A DNA stretch of 64,000 nt from assembly GCF_000761215.1 (NCBI RefSeq), contig NZ_CP009438.1, positions 992,001 through 1,056,000 on the forward strand. Direction: 5' to 3'. The notes beneath the pieces are model-generated. The model searched no databases, had not been told where the DNA came from, and worked only from the letters and a program-made list of their open reading frames with translations. The translations under genes and the position numbers were made by a program. Shown here one piece after another: positions 54,804 to 63,104 of this stretch; the stretch's first letter is position 1; each line of letters opens with the position of its first letter. The DNA comes from Streptomyces glaucescens (lineage in GTDB: Bacteria; Actinomycetota; Actinomycetes; Streptomycetales; Streptomycetaceae).

Positions 54804-56414
54804 ATGCTGGACGGGTTCGTGCCCTGGCCATCCGAGTTCGCCGAACGCTACCGCCGCGCCGGCTACTGGAAAGGTGTCTCGCTGCGGCAGCTGCTCACCG
54901 ACCGGGCCGGCCGCCACCCCGACAAGATCGCGGCCGTGGACGCGACGCGCCGGGTCACCTACGCCGAACTGGCGGAGGAGGCCGACCGGGTGGCGTCCGG
55001 GCTGCTCGACCTCGGCGTCTCCAGCCGTGACCGGGTCGTGGTGCACCTGCCCAACAGGATCGACTTCCTGACCACCGTCCTCGCGCTGTTCGGCATCGGC
55101 GCGATCCCCGTGATGGCCCTGCCCGGCCACCGCCGCGACGAGATCCTCCACCTGGCGCGCTCCTCGGACGCGGTGGCTTACGTCGGCCCGGACCGGTTCC
55201 AGGGCTTCGACTTCCGCCAACTGGCCCGCGAGGTGCGCCGCGACGCCCCGGGCATGAAGCACGTCGTCATCGCCGGTGAGGCGGACGGCTTCACCCCGCT
55301 GGCCGAGCTCGCCGGGTCCGCGGCCCGGGAGCTGCCGCCGGTCGACTCCTCCGAGGTGGCGCTGCTGCTGCTGTCGGGCGGGACCACCGGTGTGCCGAAG
55401 CTGATCCCGCGGACGCACGACGACTACGCGTACAACATCTCTGCCTGCGCGCGGGTGGTCGACTTCGACGACAGCGGTGTCTACCTCGCCGCCAACCCCG
55501 TGCCGCACAACGCCGCGCTCGGCTGCCCCGGCGCCCTCGGCGCGGTGCTCCTCGGCGGGAAGGCCGTCCTCGCCGCGAACCCCAGCCCGGACCACGTGTT
55601 CCCGCTGATCGAGCAGGAGGGGGTCACCCTCACCACGCTGGTGCCGGCGCTGGCCCTGCTGTGGGCGGAGGCGGCGCGGAGCACCCCCGTCGACATGTCC
55701 CGCGTGACCATCCAGGTCGGCAGCTCGAAGTTCGGGCCCGCCGCCGCGGCCCGGGTGAGCGAGAGCCTCGGATGCCGGCTGATGAACGTGTACGGCATCG
55801 GTGAGGGGCTGATCACCCACACCCGCCGGGACGACCCGCCGGAGGTCGTCTTCGGCACCGAGGGCCGGCCGGTGTGCCCGGACGACGAGATCAGGATCGT
55901 CGACACCGAGGACAACGACGTCGCTCCCGGCGAGACGGGAGAACTGCTCACCCGCGGCCCGTACACCATCCGGGGCTACTTCGCCGCGCCGGACCACAAC
56001 CGGCGGTCGTTCACCGCGGACGGCTTCTACCGCACCGGCGACCTGGCCCGGATGACCGAGGACGGGAACGTCGTCATCGAGGGCCGGCTGAAGGACATCA
56101 TCCACCACCTGGGCGAGAAGGTGTCGGCCGAGGAGGTGGAAGGCCATGTGCTGACCCACCCGCTGGTGCGGGACACCGCCGTGGTCGGCGTCCCGGACGA
56201 CGAACTCGACGAGCGGCTCTGTGTCTTCGTGGTGCTCACGGCCGACGCGGACACCGAGCGGACCCCGGTCACGCTGCGCACGATCAGGGAGCACATCCGC
56301 GGTCGCGGGCTGGCATCGTACAAACTGCCCGACGAGCTGATCGTGGTCTCCGACCTGCCTCGGACTCCGGTGGGCAAGATCGACAAGAAGGCCCTGAAGG
56401 CAGCTCGGCCGTAG
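54804..56414 (+). CDS. salicylate-AMP ligase (DhbE/PchD/YbtE type)
   Basis: 536 aa. It has the core motif LLLSGGTTGVPKLIPRTHDDY, NVYGIGEGLI, YRTGDLARMTEDGN and TPVGKIDKKAL. The pocket segment reads PVPHNAALGCPGALG. His-Asn matches the hydroxyl-binding residues of DhbE, and Cys stands where DHB-activating enzymes have Ser, which is a salicylate feature as I remember it. The two residues after HN are Ala-Ala instead of the usual Tyr-Pro, so the pocket may be larger. It transfers salicylate to the ArCP of the PchE-like protein. AGGAGG precedes ATG 54804. Confidence 0.93.
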   Translation: MLDGFVPWPSEFAERYRRAGYWKGVSLRQLLTDRAGRHPDKIAAVDATRRVTYAELAEEADRVASGLLDLGVSSRDRVVVHLPNRIDFLTTVLALFGIGAIPVMALPGHRRDEILHLARSSDAVAYVGPDRFQGFDFRQLAREVRRDAPGMKHVVIAGEADGFTPLAELAGSAARELPPVDSSEVALLLLSGGTTGVPKLIPRTHDDYAYNISACARVVDFDDSGVYLAANPVPHNAALGCPGALGAVLLGGKAVLAANPSPDHVFPLIEQEGVTLTTLVPALALLWAEAARSTPVDMSRVTIQVGSSKFGPAAAARVSESLGCRLMNVYGIGEGLITHTRRDDPPEVVFGTEGRPVCPDDEIRIVDTEDNDVAPGETGELLTRGPYTIRGYFAAPDHNRRSFTADGFYRTGDLARMTEDGNVVIEGRLKDIIHHLGEKVSAEEVEGHVLTHPLVRDTAVVGVPDDELDERLCVFVVLTADADTERTPVTLRTIREHIRGRGLASYKLPDELIVVSDLPRTPVGKIDKKALKAARP

Positions 56415-56423
56415 ACCGAGCCG

Positions 56424-56479
56424 GCGCCCGCCCCGCGGGCGCGTGCGAACCGCCCGGCGAGGAGCAGCTCGCCGGGCGG
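56424..56479 (+). terminator. tandem hairpins after the salicylate ligase
   Basis: GCGCCCGC pairs with GCGGGCGC around CCC (56424-56442). A second stem, CCGCCCGGCGAG with CTCGCCGGGCGG around GAGCAG, follows (56450-56479). Both are perfect. Confidence 0.75.
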
Positions 56480-56504
56480 ACGTGCATGCGCACCAGGCCG
56501 TTCG

Positions 56505-56845
56505 CCGGCACCGGGACACGGGGCGAGTCCATGATCCGTGCCGGCACCCGGACATGGGCCGGGTCCGGAATCCGTGCCTGGGAGCGGGACATGGCCGGCG
56601 CGGAGACGGGTGCCCGGACCGGGACACGTGCCGGCCACGAGATATGCGCCGGGACCAGGACCCGTGCCAGGACCGAGACGTGCACCGGGACCAGGACCCA
56701 TGCCAGAACCGAGACGTGCACCGGGACCAGGACCCATGCCAGAACCGAGACGTGCACCGGGACCGGGACCCGTGCCAGGACCGAGACGTGCACCGGCACC
56801 GGGACACGTGCCGGCTGCGGGACGCGCGCCGGGACCGGTGCCCGC
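56505..56845. repeat. 18/36-bp minisatellite between convergent genes
   Basis: The element ACCGAGACGTGCACCGG begins at 56672, 56708, 56744 and 56780, an exact 36-bp period. Each 36-mer is two 18-bp subunits around GGGACC(A/G)GGACCCRTGCC. More diverged 18-bp units (GGGACACGTGCCGG-like) extend on both sides to about 56505 and 56845. The period is a multiple of 3, so all frames through it stay open, but none has an independent start and a convincing product. It lies between the ligase terminator and the MFS gene. Confidence 0.85.
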
Positions 56846-56910
56846 GACGGCAGGCGGTCACGTCGATCCGTGACCGCCTGCCGGTGGAAAGGGCCCGCAT
56901 GACCGGACCG

Positions 56911-58377
56911 TCACTCCCGCTCGGGGACCAGCTCCCCCTTCTCGTCCTCCGTCTGGCTCGCCGGGCCGGTGCGCGGCAGGACGGTGAAGGCGACGACGAC
57001 GGCGGCGAGCAGGATCACGGCGCCGATGGTCATGCCCAGCGCGTAGCCGTCGTTGAGGGCCTCCAGCGAGGCCGTGTCACCGGTGCGGTGGGTGGCGGCG
57101 GTGCCGAGCGCGGCCAGACCGAGCGAGGCGCCGATCTGGCGGGTGCTGCTGAGCATGCCGGAGGCGGTGCCCGTCTCGTGCGGGGCCACCCCGACGGTGG
57201 CCGTCGAGACCACCGGGGCGAGGCAGAGGCCGAACCCGATGCTGGTGACGATCGACGGGCCCAGCACGTCGGCCAGGAAGGAGCCGTCCGCGCTCATCAT
57301 GCCGAACCAGGCGAACCCGGCCGCGGTCAGCAGTCCGCCACCGACCAGGAGGGTCCGGGCGGGGACCCGGTAGCCGAGCTTGATGGCGATCACGGAACCG
57401 ACGATCACGCCCAGCGCGAAGGGCAGGAACTGGATGCCGCTCATGGCCGGGCCCTCCCCCAGGACGCGCTGGAGGTAGAGCGAGACGAAGTAGAAGGCCG
57501 AGGCCATCGCGCCGCCGAGGAGGAGGTTGTAGCTGTTGGCACCGGCGACGGAGCGGTTGCTGAACAGGCCGAGCCGGATCAGCGGGTCGCGGGCCGTGGT
57601 CCGCTCGACGTAGATGAACGCGGCCAGCAGGACGACGGCGATCGCCAGGGTCGTGAGGGTGACCGACGAGCCCCACGCGTGCTGGTCGGTGCGCACGACG
57701 CCGAACACGAGCAGGGTCATGCCGGCCGTGGCGAGGACGGCGCCCAGCACGTCCGGACGGCCGCGGCGCTGGGCCGGCGGATCCGCGGCGACACCCCGCC
57801 AGGCCAGGGCCAGGGCCACGGCGGCCATGGGGACGTTGACGAGCATCACCCATTCCCAGCCGGCGTACTCGGTCAGCACGCCGCCGATCAGCACGCCGAG
57901 GGCCCCGCCCGCGGCGTTCATCGCGCTCCACACGCCGAAGGCCTTCACCCGCGCCTTGCCCGACGGGAAGGTCGAGGTGAGCAGGGCGAGCGCGGCCGGG
58001 GCCAGGGTGGCGGCGCCGACGCCCTGCACGGCACGGGCGGCCACCAGGTGGCCTGGTTCCTGCGCGAAGCCGCCGATGAGCGAGGCGAGGCCGAACACGG
58101 GCAGGCCGATCAGCAGGATCCGCTTGTGGCCGTACCGGTCGGCGATCTTGCCGCCCAGGAGGAGCAGGCCACCGAAGGTGAGCGCGTAGGCGTGGATCAC
58201 CCAGGTCAGGCCGGCGTCACTGAAGCCGAGGCCGGAGGCGATCTCCGGAAGTCCGACGTTCACGACCGAAAGGTCCAGCGACACCATGAACTGCACCACA
58301 GCAACCGCGGCCAGGGTCAACCCCGGATTGGCGGCCCGGTCGACGGCCGTCCCACCTACAGATTCGGTGTTTGTCAC
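56911..58377 (-). CDS. MFS drug-resistance transporter, 14-TM DHA2 (EmrB/QacA type)
   Basis: The 488-aa proton-driven exporter has 14 hydrophobic segments. Motif A-type loop GGKIADRYGHKRILLIG lies after TM2, and the TWVIHAYALTFGG segment of the DHA2 group is present. GTG 58377 follows GGAGG by 10 nt. It is divergent from a TetR gene with a strong dyad between them, the usual repressor-pump pair. It probably exports the cluster product or a toxic intermediate. Confidence 0.93.
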   Translation of the reverse strand: MTNTESVGGTAVDRAANPGLTLAAVAVVQFMVSLDLSVVNVGLPEIASGLGFSDAGLTWVIHAYALTFGGLLLLGGKIADRYGHKRILLIGLPVFGLASLIGGFAQEPGHLVAARAVQGVGAATLAPAALALLTSTFPSGKARVKAFGVWSAMNAAGGALGVLIGGVLTEYAGWEWVMLVNVPMAAVALALAWRGVAADPPAQRRGRPDVLGAVLATAGMTLLVFGVVRTDQHAWGSSVTLTTLAIAVVLLAAFIYVERTTARDPLIRLGLFSNRSVAGANSYNLLLGGAMASAFYFVSLYLQRVLGEGPAMSGIQFLPFALGVIVGSVIAIKLGYRVPARTLLVGGGLLTAAGFAWFGMMSADGSFLADVLGPSIVTSIGFGLCLAPVVSTATVGVAPHETGTASGMLSSTRQIGASLGLAALGTAATHRTGDTASLEALNDGYALGMTIGAVILLAAVVVAFTVLPRTGPASQTEDEKGELVPERE

Positions 58378-58412
58378 CGCAACTCATCCCTCCACGGTCT
58401 CGAGTCTGGAGT

Positions 58413-58434
58413 ATTTTCGAACACGTTCTGAAAT
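58413..58434. promoter_or_regulatory. TetR operator between MFS and tetR genes
   Basis: The left half ATTTTCGAAC and right half GTTCTGAAAT, separated by AC, agree at 8 of 10 dyad positions. It lies 36 bp from the MFS start and 78 bp from the tetR start. The same element (17/22 identical) occurs at 33964-33985 before the ABC transporter operon. Confidence 0.7.
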
Positions 58435-58511
58435 TAGCACTGGGGGCAGGCCGCTGTCGAGCGCAGAAGGCCGGAGCCACCCCCGGATTCACGGAAGGGC
58501 ATGATGGGACG

Positions 58512-59216
58512 GTGCCCCGAACCAAAGCAGCGCACGGCCGAGTCGGCCGGCCACCCGTGACCTCTCGTACGCAGATCCTGAACGCGGCCCGCCGGCTCAT
58601 CGATCAGAGCGGCTGGGAGAAACTGACGATCCGCCGGCTGGCCGCCGAGATCGGCATCGGGGCCACGACGCTCTACCACCATGTGCGGGACAAGGAAGAC
58701 CTGCTGTTCCTGCTGATCCACGAGTACGCGGACCAGATCCCGATCCCCGAGCTGCCCGGCGAGCCGCGGGACCGCATCATCGCCGCCGCCGTGGCGATCC
58801 ACGACGCCCTCGCCGCCTGGCCGTGGGCCGCTGAGGTCCTCACCACGGACGGTTTCATCAGCCGGCTCAGCAACTCGGCCCTGCAACTCGTCGAGGCCAT
58901 CGTGGGCGGGGCGGTCGACCACGGGTGCACGCCCGAGCAGGCCGTCCACGTCTTCCGCAGCATCTGGTACTACACGGTCGGCGAGATCCTGGTCCGGGCG
59001 CACTCCGCGGGGCAGCGCGCGGACGACGAACGGCCCGCCGGCCTGGACGCGTTCATAGAAGGGCTCGACCCGGCCCGCCTGCCCCGGCTGGCCGCCCTCG
59101 GCCACCGCTGGCCGGAGCTGGCCGCGCAGGACACCTATCCGCTCGCCCTGAGCGCGTTCGTCGACGGACTGCTGGCCCAGGCCACCTCGACGACGCCCCG
59201 GGTGCCGAGCCGCTGA
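58512..59216 (+). CDS. TetR-family repressor of the MFS gene
   Basis: The 234-aa protein has an N-terminal helix-turn-helix (SRTQILNAARRLIDQSGWEKLTIRRLAAEIGIGATTLYHHVRDKEDLL split over ~19-65) and a TetR_C ligand domain with VFRSIWYYTVGEILVRA. GTG 58512 is selected since the HTH begins ~18 residues later; the frame is open upstream to 58371 across the operator. It should bind the 58413 dyad, and by sequence similarity the 33964 dyad, coordinating exporter and ABC operon. It is related to the second TetR at 62.4 kb. Confidence 0.88.
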   Translation: MPRTKAAHGRVGRPPVTSRTQILNAARRLIDQSGWEKLTIRRLAAEIGIGATTLYHHVRDKEDLLFLLIHEYADQIPIPELPGEPRDRIIAAAVAIHDALAAWPWAAEVLTTDGFISRLSNSALQLVEAIVGGAVDHGCTPEQAVHVFRSIWYYTVGEILVRAHSAGQRADDERPAGLDAFIEGLDPARLPRLAALGHRWPELAAQDTYPLALSAFVDGLLAQATSTTPRVPSR

Positions 59217-59315
59217 CGAGCGGCCGTACCCCGGCGGACGCGGTGGACGGGCCTACGCCCGGCTACCGCGTCCCGGGTCTTGCCCTTTTCTTTCCGGTCG
59301 TCCTCCACGGCGGCG

Positions 59316-59325
59316 GTGACGTCAC
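59316..59325. promoter_or_regulatory. GTGACGTCAC palindrome upstream of the HxlR gene
   Basis: This perfect 10-bp palindrome lies 43 bp upstream of the HxlR start, within the only AT-richer stretch of the gap. It is a possible autoregulatory site. Confidence 0.35.
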
Positions 59326-59368
59326 AGGCTAGGAACCAGACGATGCCGATCGCCAAGGGGAGTTGACG

Positions 59369-59914
59369 GTGAGTAGCGATCTCTTGAGCACCGTGGACGG
59401 CGGGCGTGCGCAGCCGGCGCGCCCGGCCGGCCCGAAGGCGCGGATCCCCGACTGCCCGCTGGCGCGGACCGTCGAGGCCGTCGGCCCGTGGTGGACTCTG
59501 GAGATCCTGCACGAGGTCTTCGACGGCCACGACCGCTTCGCGGACATCCGCCACAACCTGGAGACGCCCGCGGACGTCCTGCGGGACCGGCTCGCGGACC
59601 TCGTGGCGCGGGGCCTGCTGGAGACCGCGGACGAGACCGCGGACCCCCAGGAGCGCGCCTACCGGCTCACCGAGAGCGGCCGCGCGTTGCGCCCGCTCAT
59701 CCTGGTCATGGCCGCCTGGGGGAACCGACTGCTCGCCCCCGAGGACCGCAGCCTGGTCCTGGTCGACGCCGAGACGGGCGCCGAGGCGGACCCGGTCGTG
59801 GTGGACCGGCTGACCGGACGGCGGCTGGACACCCCCGGCTTCGTCTTCGCCCGCGGCCCCCGGGCGAGCGCGCAGATCAGCGCCCGCTATCCGGAGGTCC
59901 CCGCGCGGCACTGA
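59369..59914 (+). CDS. HxlR-family transcriptional regulator
   Basis: The 181-aa MarR-like winged-helix protein has the HxlR signature CPLARTVEAVGPWWTLEILHEVFDG (residues ~28-52, N-terminal Cys), RFADIRHNLETPADVLRDRL and ERAYRLTESGRALRPLI. GTG 59369 has AAGGGGAG 7 nt upstream and is preferred to the TTG two codons earlier. HxlR proteins respond to electrophiles or redox state. Its position next to the MFS/tetR pair suggests control of export or stress genes at this end of the cluster. Confidence 0.88.
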   Translation: MSSDLLSTVDGGRAQPARPAGPKARIPDCPLARTVEAVGPWWTLEILHEVFDGHDRFADIRHNLETPADVLRDRLADLVARGLLETADETADPQERAYRLTESGRALRPLILVMAAWGNRLLAPEDRSLVLVDAETGAEADPVVVDRLTGRRLDTPGFVFARGPRASAQISARYPEVPARH

Positions 59915-60443
59915 GCCGCTCGTCCCCGGGCCGCGACCTGGCGGACGGCTCGTCCCGGTGACCGCCGCACGGCTTCCGCCGGCACCTGCCGACGGACAGG
60001 CCGTCGCCGCGGTCGGCGCGGCGGGCCGTCGCGACGGGCCGGAGCCCGGGGGACCGCGGCTCACCGTGGTCCCGCCCCCGTCCCGTGGCGGGTGACGGCA
60101 CGGTCCTCGGAAGCACCCGGTCCGGACCCGGCCCGCGGGCGTCGTGGGCCCGTGCGGTCCGGCAGGCACGGCGGGCGGCCGTCGGCCCCCGCACCACCGG
60201 CCGTCCGCCGCCGTGAGGCCCATGCCCTCCCCGTCCCCGGCTCCTGTCTCCTTCGCCCTCCAGCCCTCTGCCCCTCCGCCCTTCCGCCTTCCTGCCCCCC
60301 TCTGTCCTCCGCCCTTCCGCCTTCCTGCCCCCCTCTGTCCTCCGCCCTTCCGCCTCTCTGCCCCCTCTGCCCCTCTGCCCCTCAGTGGAGCCCTCCCTGT
60401 CGGACCGACCGCGCCGGAACGGCCACGAAAGGCCCTGACCGCC
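59915..60443. other. 529-bp gap without a gene
   Basis: No frame has coding character. The gap holds the 33-bp tandem repeat at 60276-60373, and the leader of the antiporter gene. Confidence 0.5.
60276..60373. repeat. 33-bp pyrimidine-rich tandem repeat, ~3 copies
   Basis: CCGCCCTTCCGCC begins at 60276, 60309 and 60342 (33-bp period), separated by TTCCTGCCCCCCTCTGTCCT-like text. The third copy is diverged at its end. The plus strand is about 95% C/T, so the minus strand is a purine tract. It lies ~70 bp upstream of the antiporter start. Confidence 0.8.
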
Positions 60444-61763
60444 ATGGACGTATCGGACCTGCTCTCCCGTGCCGCGCACGTGTCCGCGGCACTCGCCGTC
60501 GTGCTGCTCCTGGCCCGCCTGGGGCGGAACGCCGCGCGCCGGCTGCGCCAGCCGGAAGTCGTCGGGGAGGTCACGGTGGGGCTGCTCGTCGGGCCCGCCG
60601 TGCTCGCGCTGTCCGACCGCGCGCTGTTCGACGCGCTGCTGCCGGCCGCCGTCCTCGACGTGCTCACCTTCGTCGGGCAGACCGGACTCGTGCTCTATCT
60701 CGTCGGCCTCGCCCACAAGCTGCGGCCCGGGCCGGGCGGCCCGCCCCGGCGGGCGCTGTCCGCGCTGGTGGCCGGCGCCTTCGTGGTGCCCCTCGCCACG
60801 GGGCTGCTGCTGGTGGGGCTGATCGCGCTCACCGGCGACACGGCGGCCCGGGGCGAGGTGCCGCTGCCCGCCTTCTGCCTGATGGTCGCGGTCACCCTGT
60901 CCATCACCGCCGTCCCGGTGCTGTCCCGGATCCTCGGCGACCGGGGCCTGAGCGAGTCGGCCGAGGGACGGCTCGCCCTCGCGTCCGCCATCGTCATGGA
61001 CGGACTGGGCTGGATCATGCTCACGCTCGCCGTGGGGCTCGGCGCGGACGACCTGTCGGGCCTGTGGGAGCCCGCCGTCGCGCTGCTCGCGGGCGGCGGC
61101 TGCGCCCTCCTGCTGCGGCTGGGGCTGCGCACCGCGCCCGCGCGCCGGCTGTGCCGCCGGCTGCCGCGGACGACCGCGGTCCTGCTCGGCGGTGCCGCGC
61201 TGGGCACGGCCCTGCTCACCGAGCACCTGGGCATGACCGCCATCGTCGGCGCCGCGCTGGTGGGTCTGGCGATCCCCGGCGAGGACGCGGCGGCCGCCGA
61301 CGCGGGCCCGGCCCCCTGGACCGAGCCCGTGACCGCCGTGTCGCACACCGGGCGGATGCTGACACCGGTCTTCTTCGTGGTCACCGGGGTCACCGTGCTC
61401 ATCGACGCGTTCAGCGCCGCGTCCTGGACGCTGATCGCCGGCACGCTGGTGCTGGGCTGCTCGGGCAAGCTGCTCGGCGGTTACGCCGGGGCCCGGCTGG
61501 CCGGCACCGGGCCCGCACCGGCGCGCCGTATCGGTGTCCTCATGAACACCCGAGGCCTGACCGAGCTGATCGTGATCGAGGCCGGCCACCGGGCCGGCAT
61601 CCTGCCGGCGCCGATGGTCCTCGCCCTGGTGGTGATGGCCCTGGCGACCACGGCCATGACGGGACCGCTGCTCGGTCTCGTCGACCGCGCCGAGCGACGC
61701 GGCAGCGTACCGGACCGTTCCGAACTCCCCCGCTCCGTAGCGACGGAAGGCAGTACCCGATGA
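60444..61763 (+). CDS. cation/proton antiporter (CPA2 family)
   Basis: The 439-aa protein has about 12 hydrophobic segments. The CPA2 core RQPEVVGEVTVGLLVGP, the discontinuous-helix region VTLSITAVPVLSRIL and LMNTRGLTELIVIEAG are present. It exchanges Na+ or K+ for H+. The ATG at 60444 begins the first TM segment cleanly; the open frame upstream runs through the repeat and is non-coding in character. It overlaps the flavin reductase by ATGA, so the two are co-translated. A link to product resistance or ion homeostasis is possible. Confidence 0.9.
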   Translation: MDVSDLLSRAAHVSAALAVVLLLARLGRNAARRLRQPEVVGEVTVGLLVGPAVLALSDRALFDALLPAAVLDVLTFVGQTGLVLYLVGLAHKLRPGPGGPPRRALSALVAGAFVVPLATGLLLVGLIALTGDTAARGEVPLPAFCLMVAVTLSITAVPVLSRILGDRGLSESAEGRLALASAIVMDGLGWIMLTLAVGLGADDLSGLWEPAVALLAGGGCALLLRLGLRTAPARRLCRRLPRTTAVLLGGAALGTALLTEHLGMTAIVGAALVGLAIPGEDAAAADAGPAPWTEPVTAVSHTGRMLTPVFFVVTGVTVLIDAFSAASWTLIAGTLVLGCSGKLLGGYAGARLAGTGPAPARRIGVLMNTRGLTELIVIEAGHRAGILPAPMVLALVVMALATTAMTGPLLGLVDRAERRGSVPDRSELPRSVATEGSTR

Positions 61764-62293
61764 CCGAATACCCGGCCGCGGCCGCCACGCCCCAGCCCAC
61801 GGTGGCCGAGGCGACGCCCGACGAGTTCCGGACCATGATGAGCGGCTTCCCCACCGGGGTGTGCGTGGTCACCAGCGTCGACGGGGCCGGAGCGCCCTGG
61901 GGGATGACCTGCTCGTCGGTGTGCAGTGTCTCGCTCGCCCCGCCCACGCTGCTGGTGTGCCTGCGTTCGGGCAGCCCGACCCTGGCCGCGGTCCTGGACC
62001 GGGGCGCCTTCACGGTGAACCTGCTGCACGAGGGCGCCCAGGACGCCGCCGAGCTGTTCGCCTCGGGCAACCCGCACCGCTTCGACCTGCTGCCGTGGGA
62101 GCAGGACGCCGACGCCTCGGGTCCCCATCTGGTGCGGGACGCCCACACGGTGGCGGACTGCACGGTCTCCCTGACCCAGGCCGTCGGCGACCACGTGACC
62201 GTGTTCGGCCGTACCCGCAGGATCGTGCGGCACCGCACGCGGTCGCCGCTGCTGTACGGGCTGCGGCAGTTCAGGCCGTGGCCGGGGAGCTGA
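61760..62293 (+). CDS. flavin reductase (halogenase partner)
   Basis: The 177-aa flavin reductase-like domain protein has FRTMMSGFPTGVCVVTS, GMTCSSVCSVSLAPPTLLVCL, FTVNLLHEGAQDAAELFAS and a C-terminal PLLYGLRQFRP. It reduces FMN/FAD with NAD(P)H and releases the reduced flavin for a monooxygenase or halogenase. The tryptophan halogenase at 50.2 kb is the only FADH2-dependent partner seen. It is coupled to the antiporter by ATGA, and a strong hairpin follows. Confidence 0.9.
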   Translation: MTEYPAAAATPQPTVAEATPDEFRTMMSGFPTGVCVVTSVDGAGAPWGMTCSSVCSVSLAPPTLLVCLRSGSPTLAAVLDRGAFTVNLLHEGAQDAAELFASGNPHRFDLLPWEQDADASGPHLVRDAHTVADCTVSLTQAVGDHVTVFGRTRRIVRHRTRSPLLYGLRQFRPWPGS

Positions 62294-62332
62294 CGCCCCG
62301 GGACGGCCGGCGCGGCGCGCCGCACACACTGA

Positions 62333-62360
62333 GGCCGGCAGGGCGTTCGCCCTGCCGGCC
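62333..62360. terminator. bidirectional hairpin between flavin reductase and tetR
   Basis: GGCCGGCAGGGC pairs perfectly with GCCCTGCCGGCC around GTTC. It lies 39 bp after the flavin reductase stop and 51 bp after the stop of the convergent TetR gene, so it can serve both. Confidence 0.8.
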
Positions 62361-62411
62361 TGCGTGTCGTGCGGGGCCCTCCCGGCCGCGGGCCGGGACG
62401 TGCCCGGGCGG

Positions 62412-63104
62412 TCACGGGTGCCCGGCCGTGCCGGGGCATACGGCGCCCTGGGCCAGCAGCCCGTCGACCACCGCCTCGAGTCCGCGCTGGTGGTGGTCGC
62501 CCGCCGCCAGCTCCACCCACTGGTCGCGCAGCCGGGCCAGGAGGGGGAAGGCGTCGGGGTCCAGGGACAGCATGGCGCGCTCCCAGGGCGTGTCCTCGCC
62601 CTTGCGGCGGGCCCGCTCCCGGTTGAGGCGGACGAGCAGCTCACCGATCGTGTAGTACCAGATGACGCGGTAGGCATAGACGGCTTCCTCGTGGCTCATC
62701 CCGCAGGCGACCGCGGCGTCGATCATGCTCTCCACGAGTCTCAGCGCCGAGGCGCTCACATGGTCCTCGGACGTCACCGCCTCCACCGCCCAGGGACAGT
62801 CAGCGAGCATCCCGTGGAGGGTCCGCGCGCCCGCGAGGAGCCGTTCGCGCGGCTCGTGGGGCAGTTCGGCGCGGGGCAGGCGCTCGGTCCGCGCGTCCAG
62901 CAGCAGGGTGAGCAGCTCGTCCTTGTCCTTGACGTGGTAGTACAGCGCCATCGGCGTGCTGGACATCTCTTTCGCCAGGCGGCGCATGGACAGGTGCTCC
63001 GCCCCCTCCTCGGTGAGGATGCGCTCGGCGCTGCTGAGGATCGCCTCCCGCGACAGACGGCGCGGCCGGCCCAGCCGGCCGGGGCGTTGACTCCAGGACT
63101 CCAT
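62412..63104 (-). CDS. TetR-family regulator (second)
   Basis: The 230-aa protein has a helix-turn-helix (REAILSSAERILTEEGAEHLSMRRLAKEMSSTPMALYYHVKDKDELL split over ~20-65) and a ligand domain with AYRVIWYYTIGELLVRLNRE. This resembles the IWYYTVGEILVR of the TetR at 58.5 kb, so the two are paralogous. ATG 63104 is chosen because it gives a short basic N-arm (RPGRLGRPRR) before the HTH; the frame is open much further upstream. No partner gene is divergent within the window. Confidence 0.85.
   Translation of the reverse strand: MESWSQRPGRLGRPRRLSREAILSSAERILTEEGAEHLSMRRLAKEMSSTPMALYYHVKDKDELLTLLLDARTERLPRAELPHEPRERLLAGARTLHGMLADCPWAVEAVTSEDHVSASALRLVESMIDAAVACGMSHEEAVYAYRVIWYYTIGELLVRLNRERARRKGEDTPWERAMLSLDPDAFPLLARLRDQWVELAAGDHHQRGLEAVVDGLLAQGAVCPGTAGHP

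Noticed and set aside
56443..56900. Repeat-peptide genes through the minisatellite
   Set aside because: All frames stay open because the period is a multiple of three; no frame has its own start signal or a plausible mature protein.
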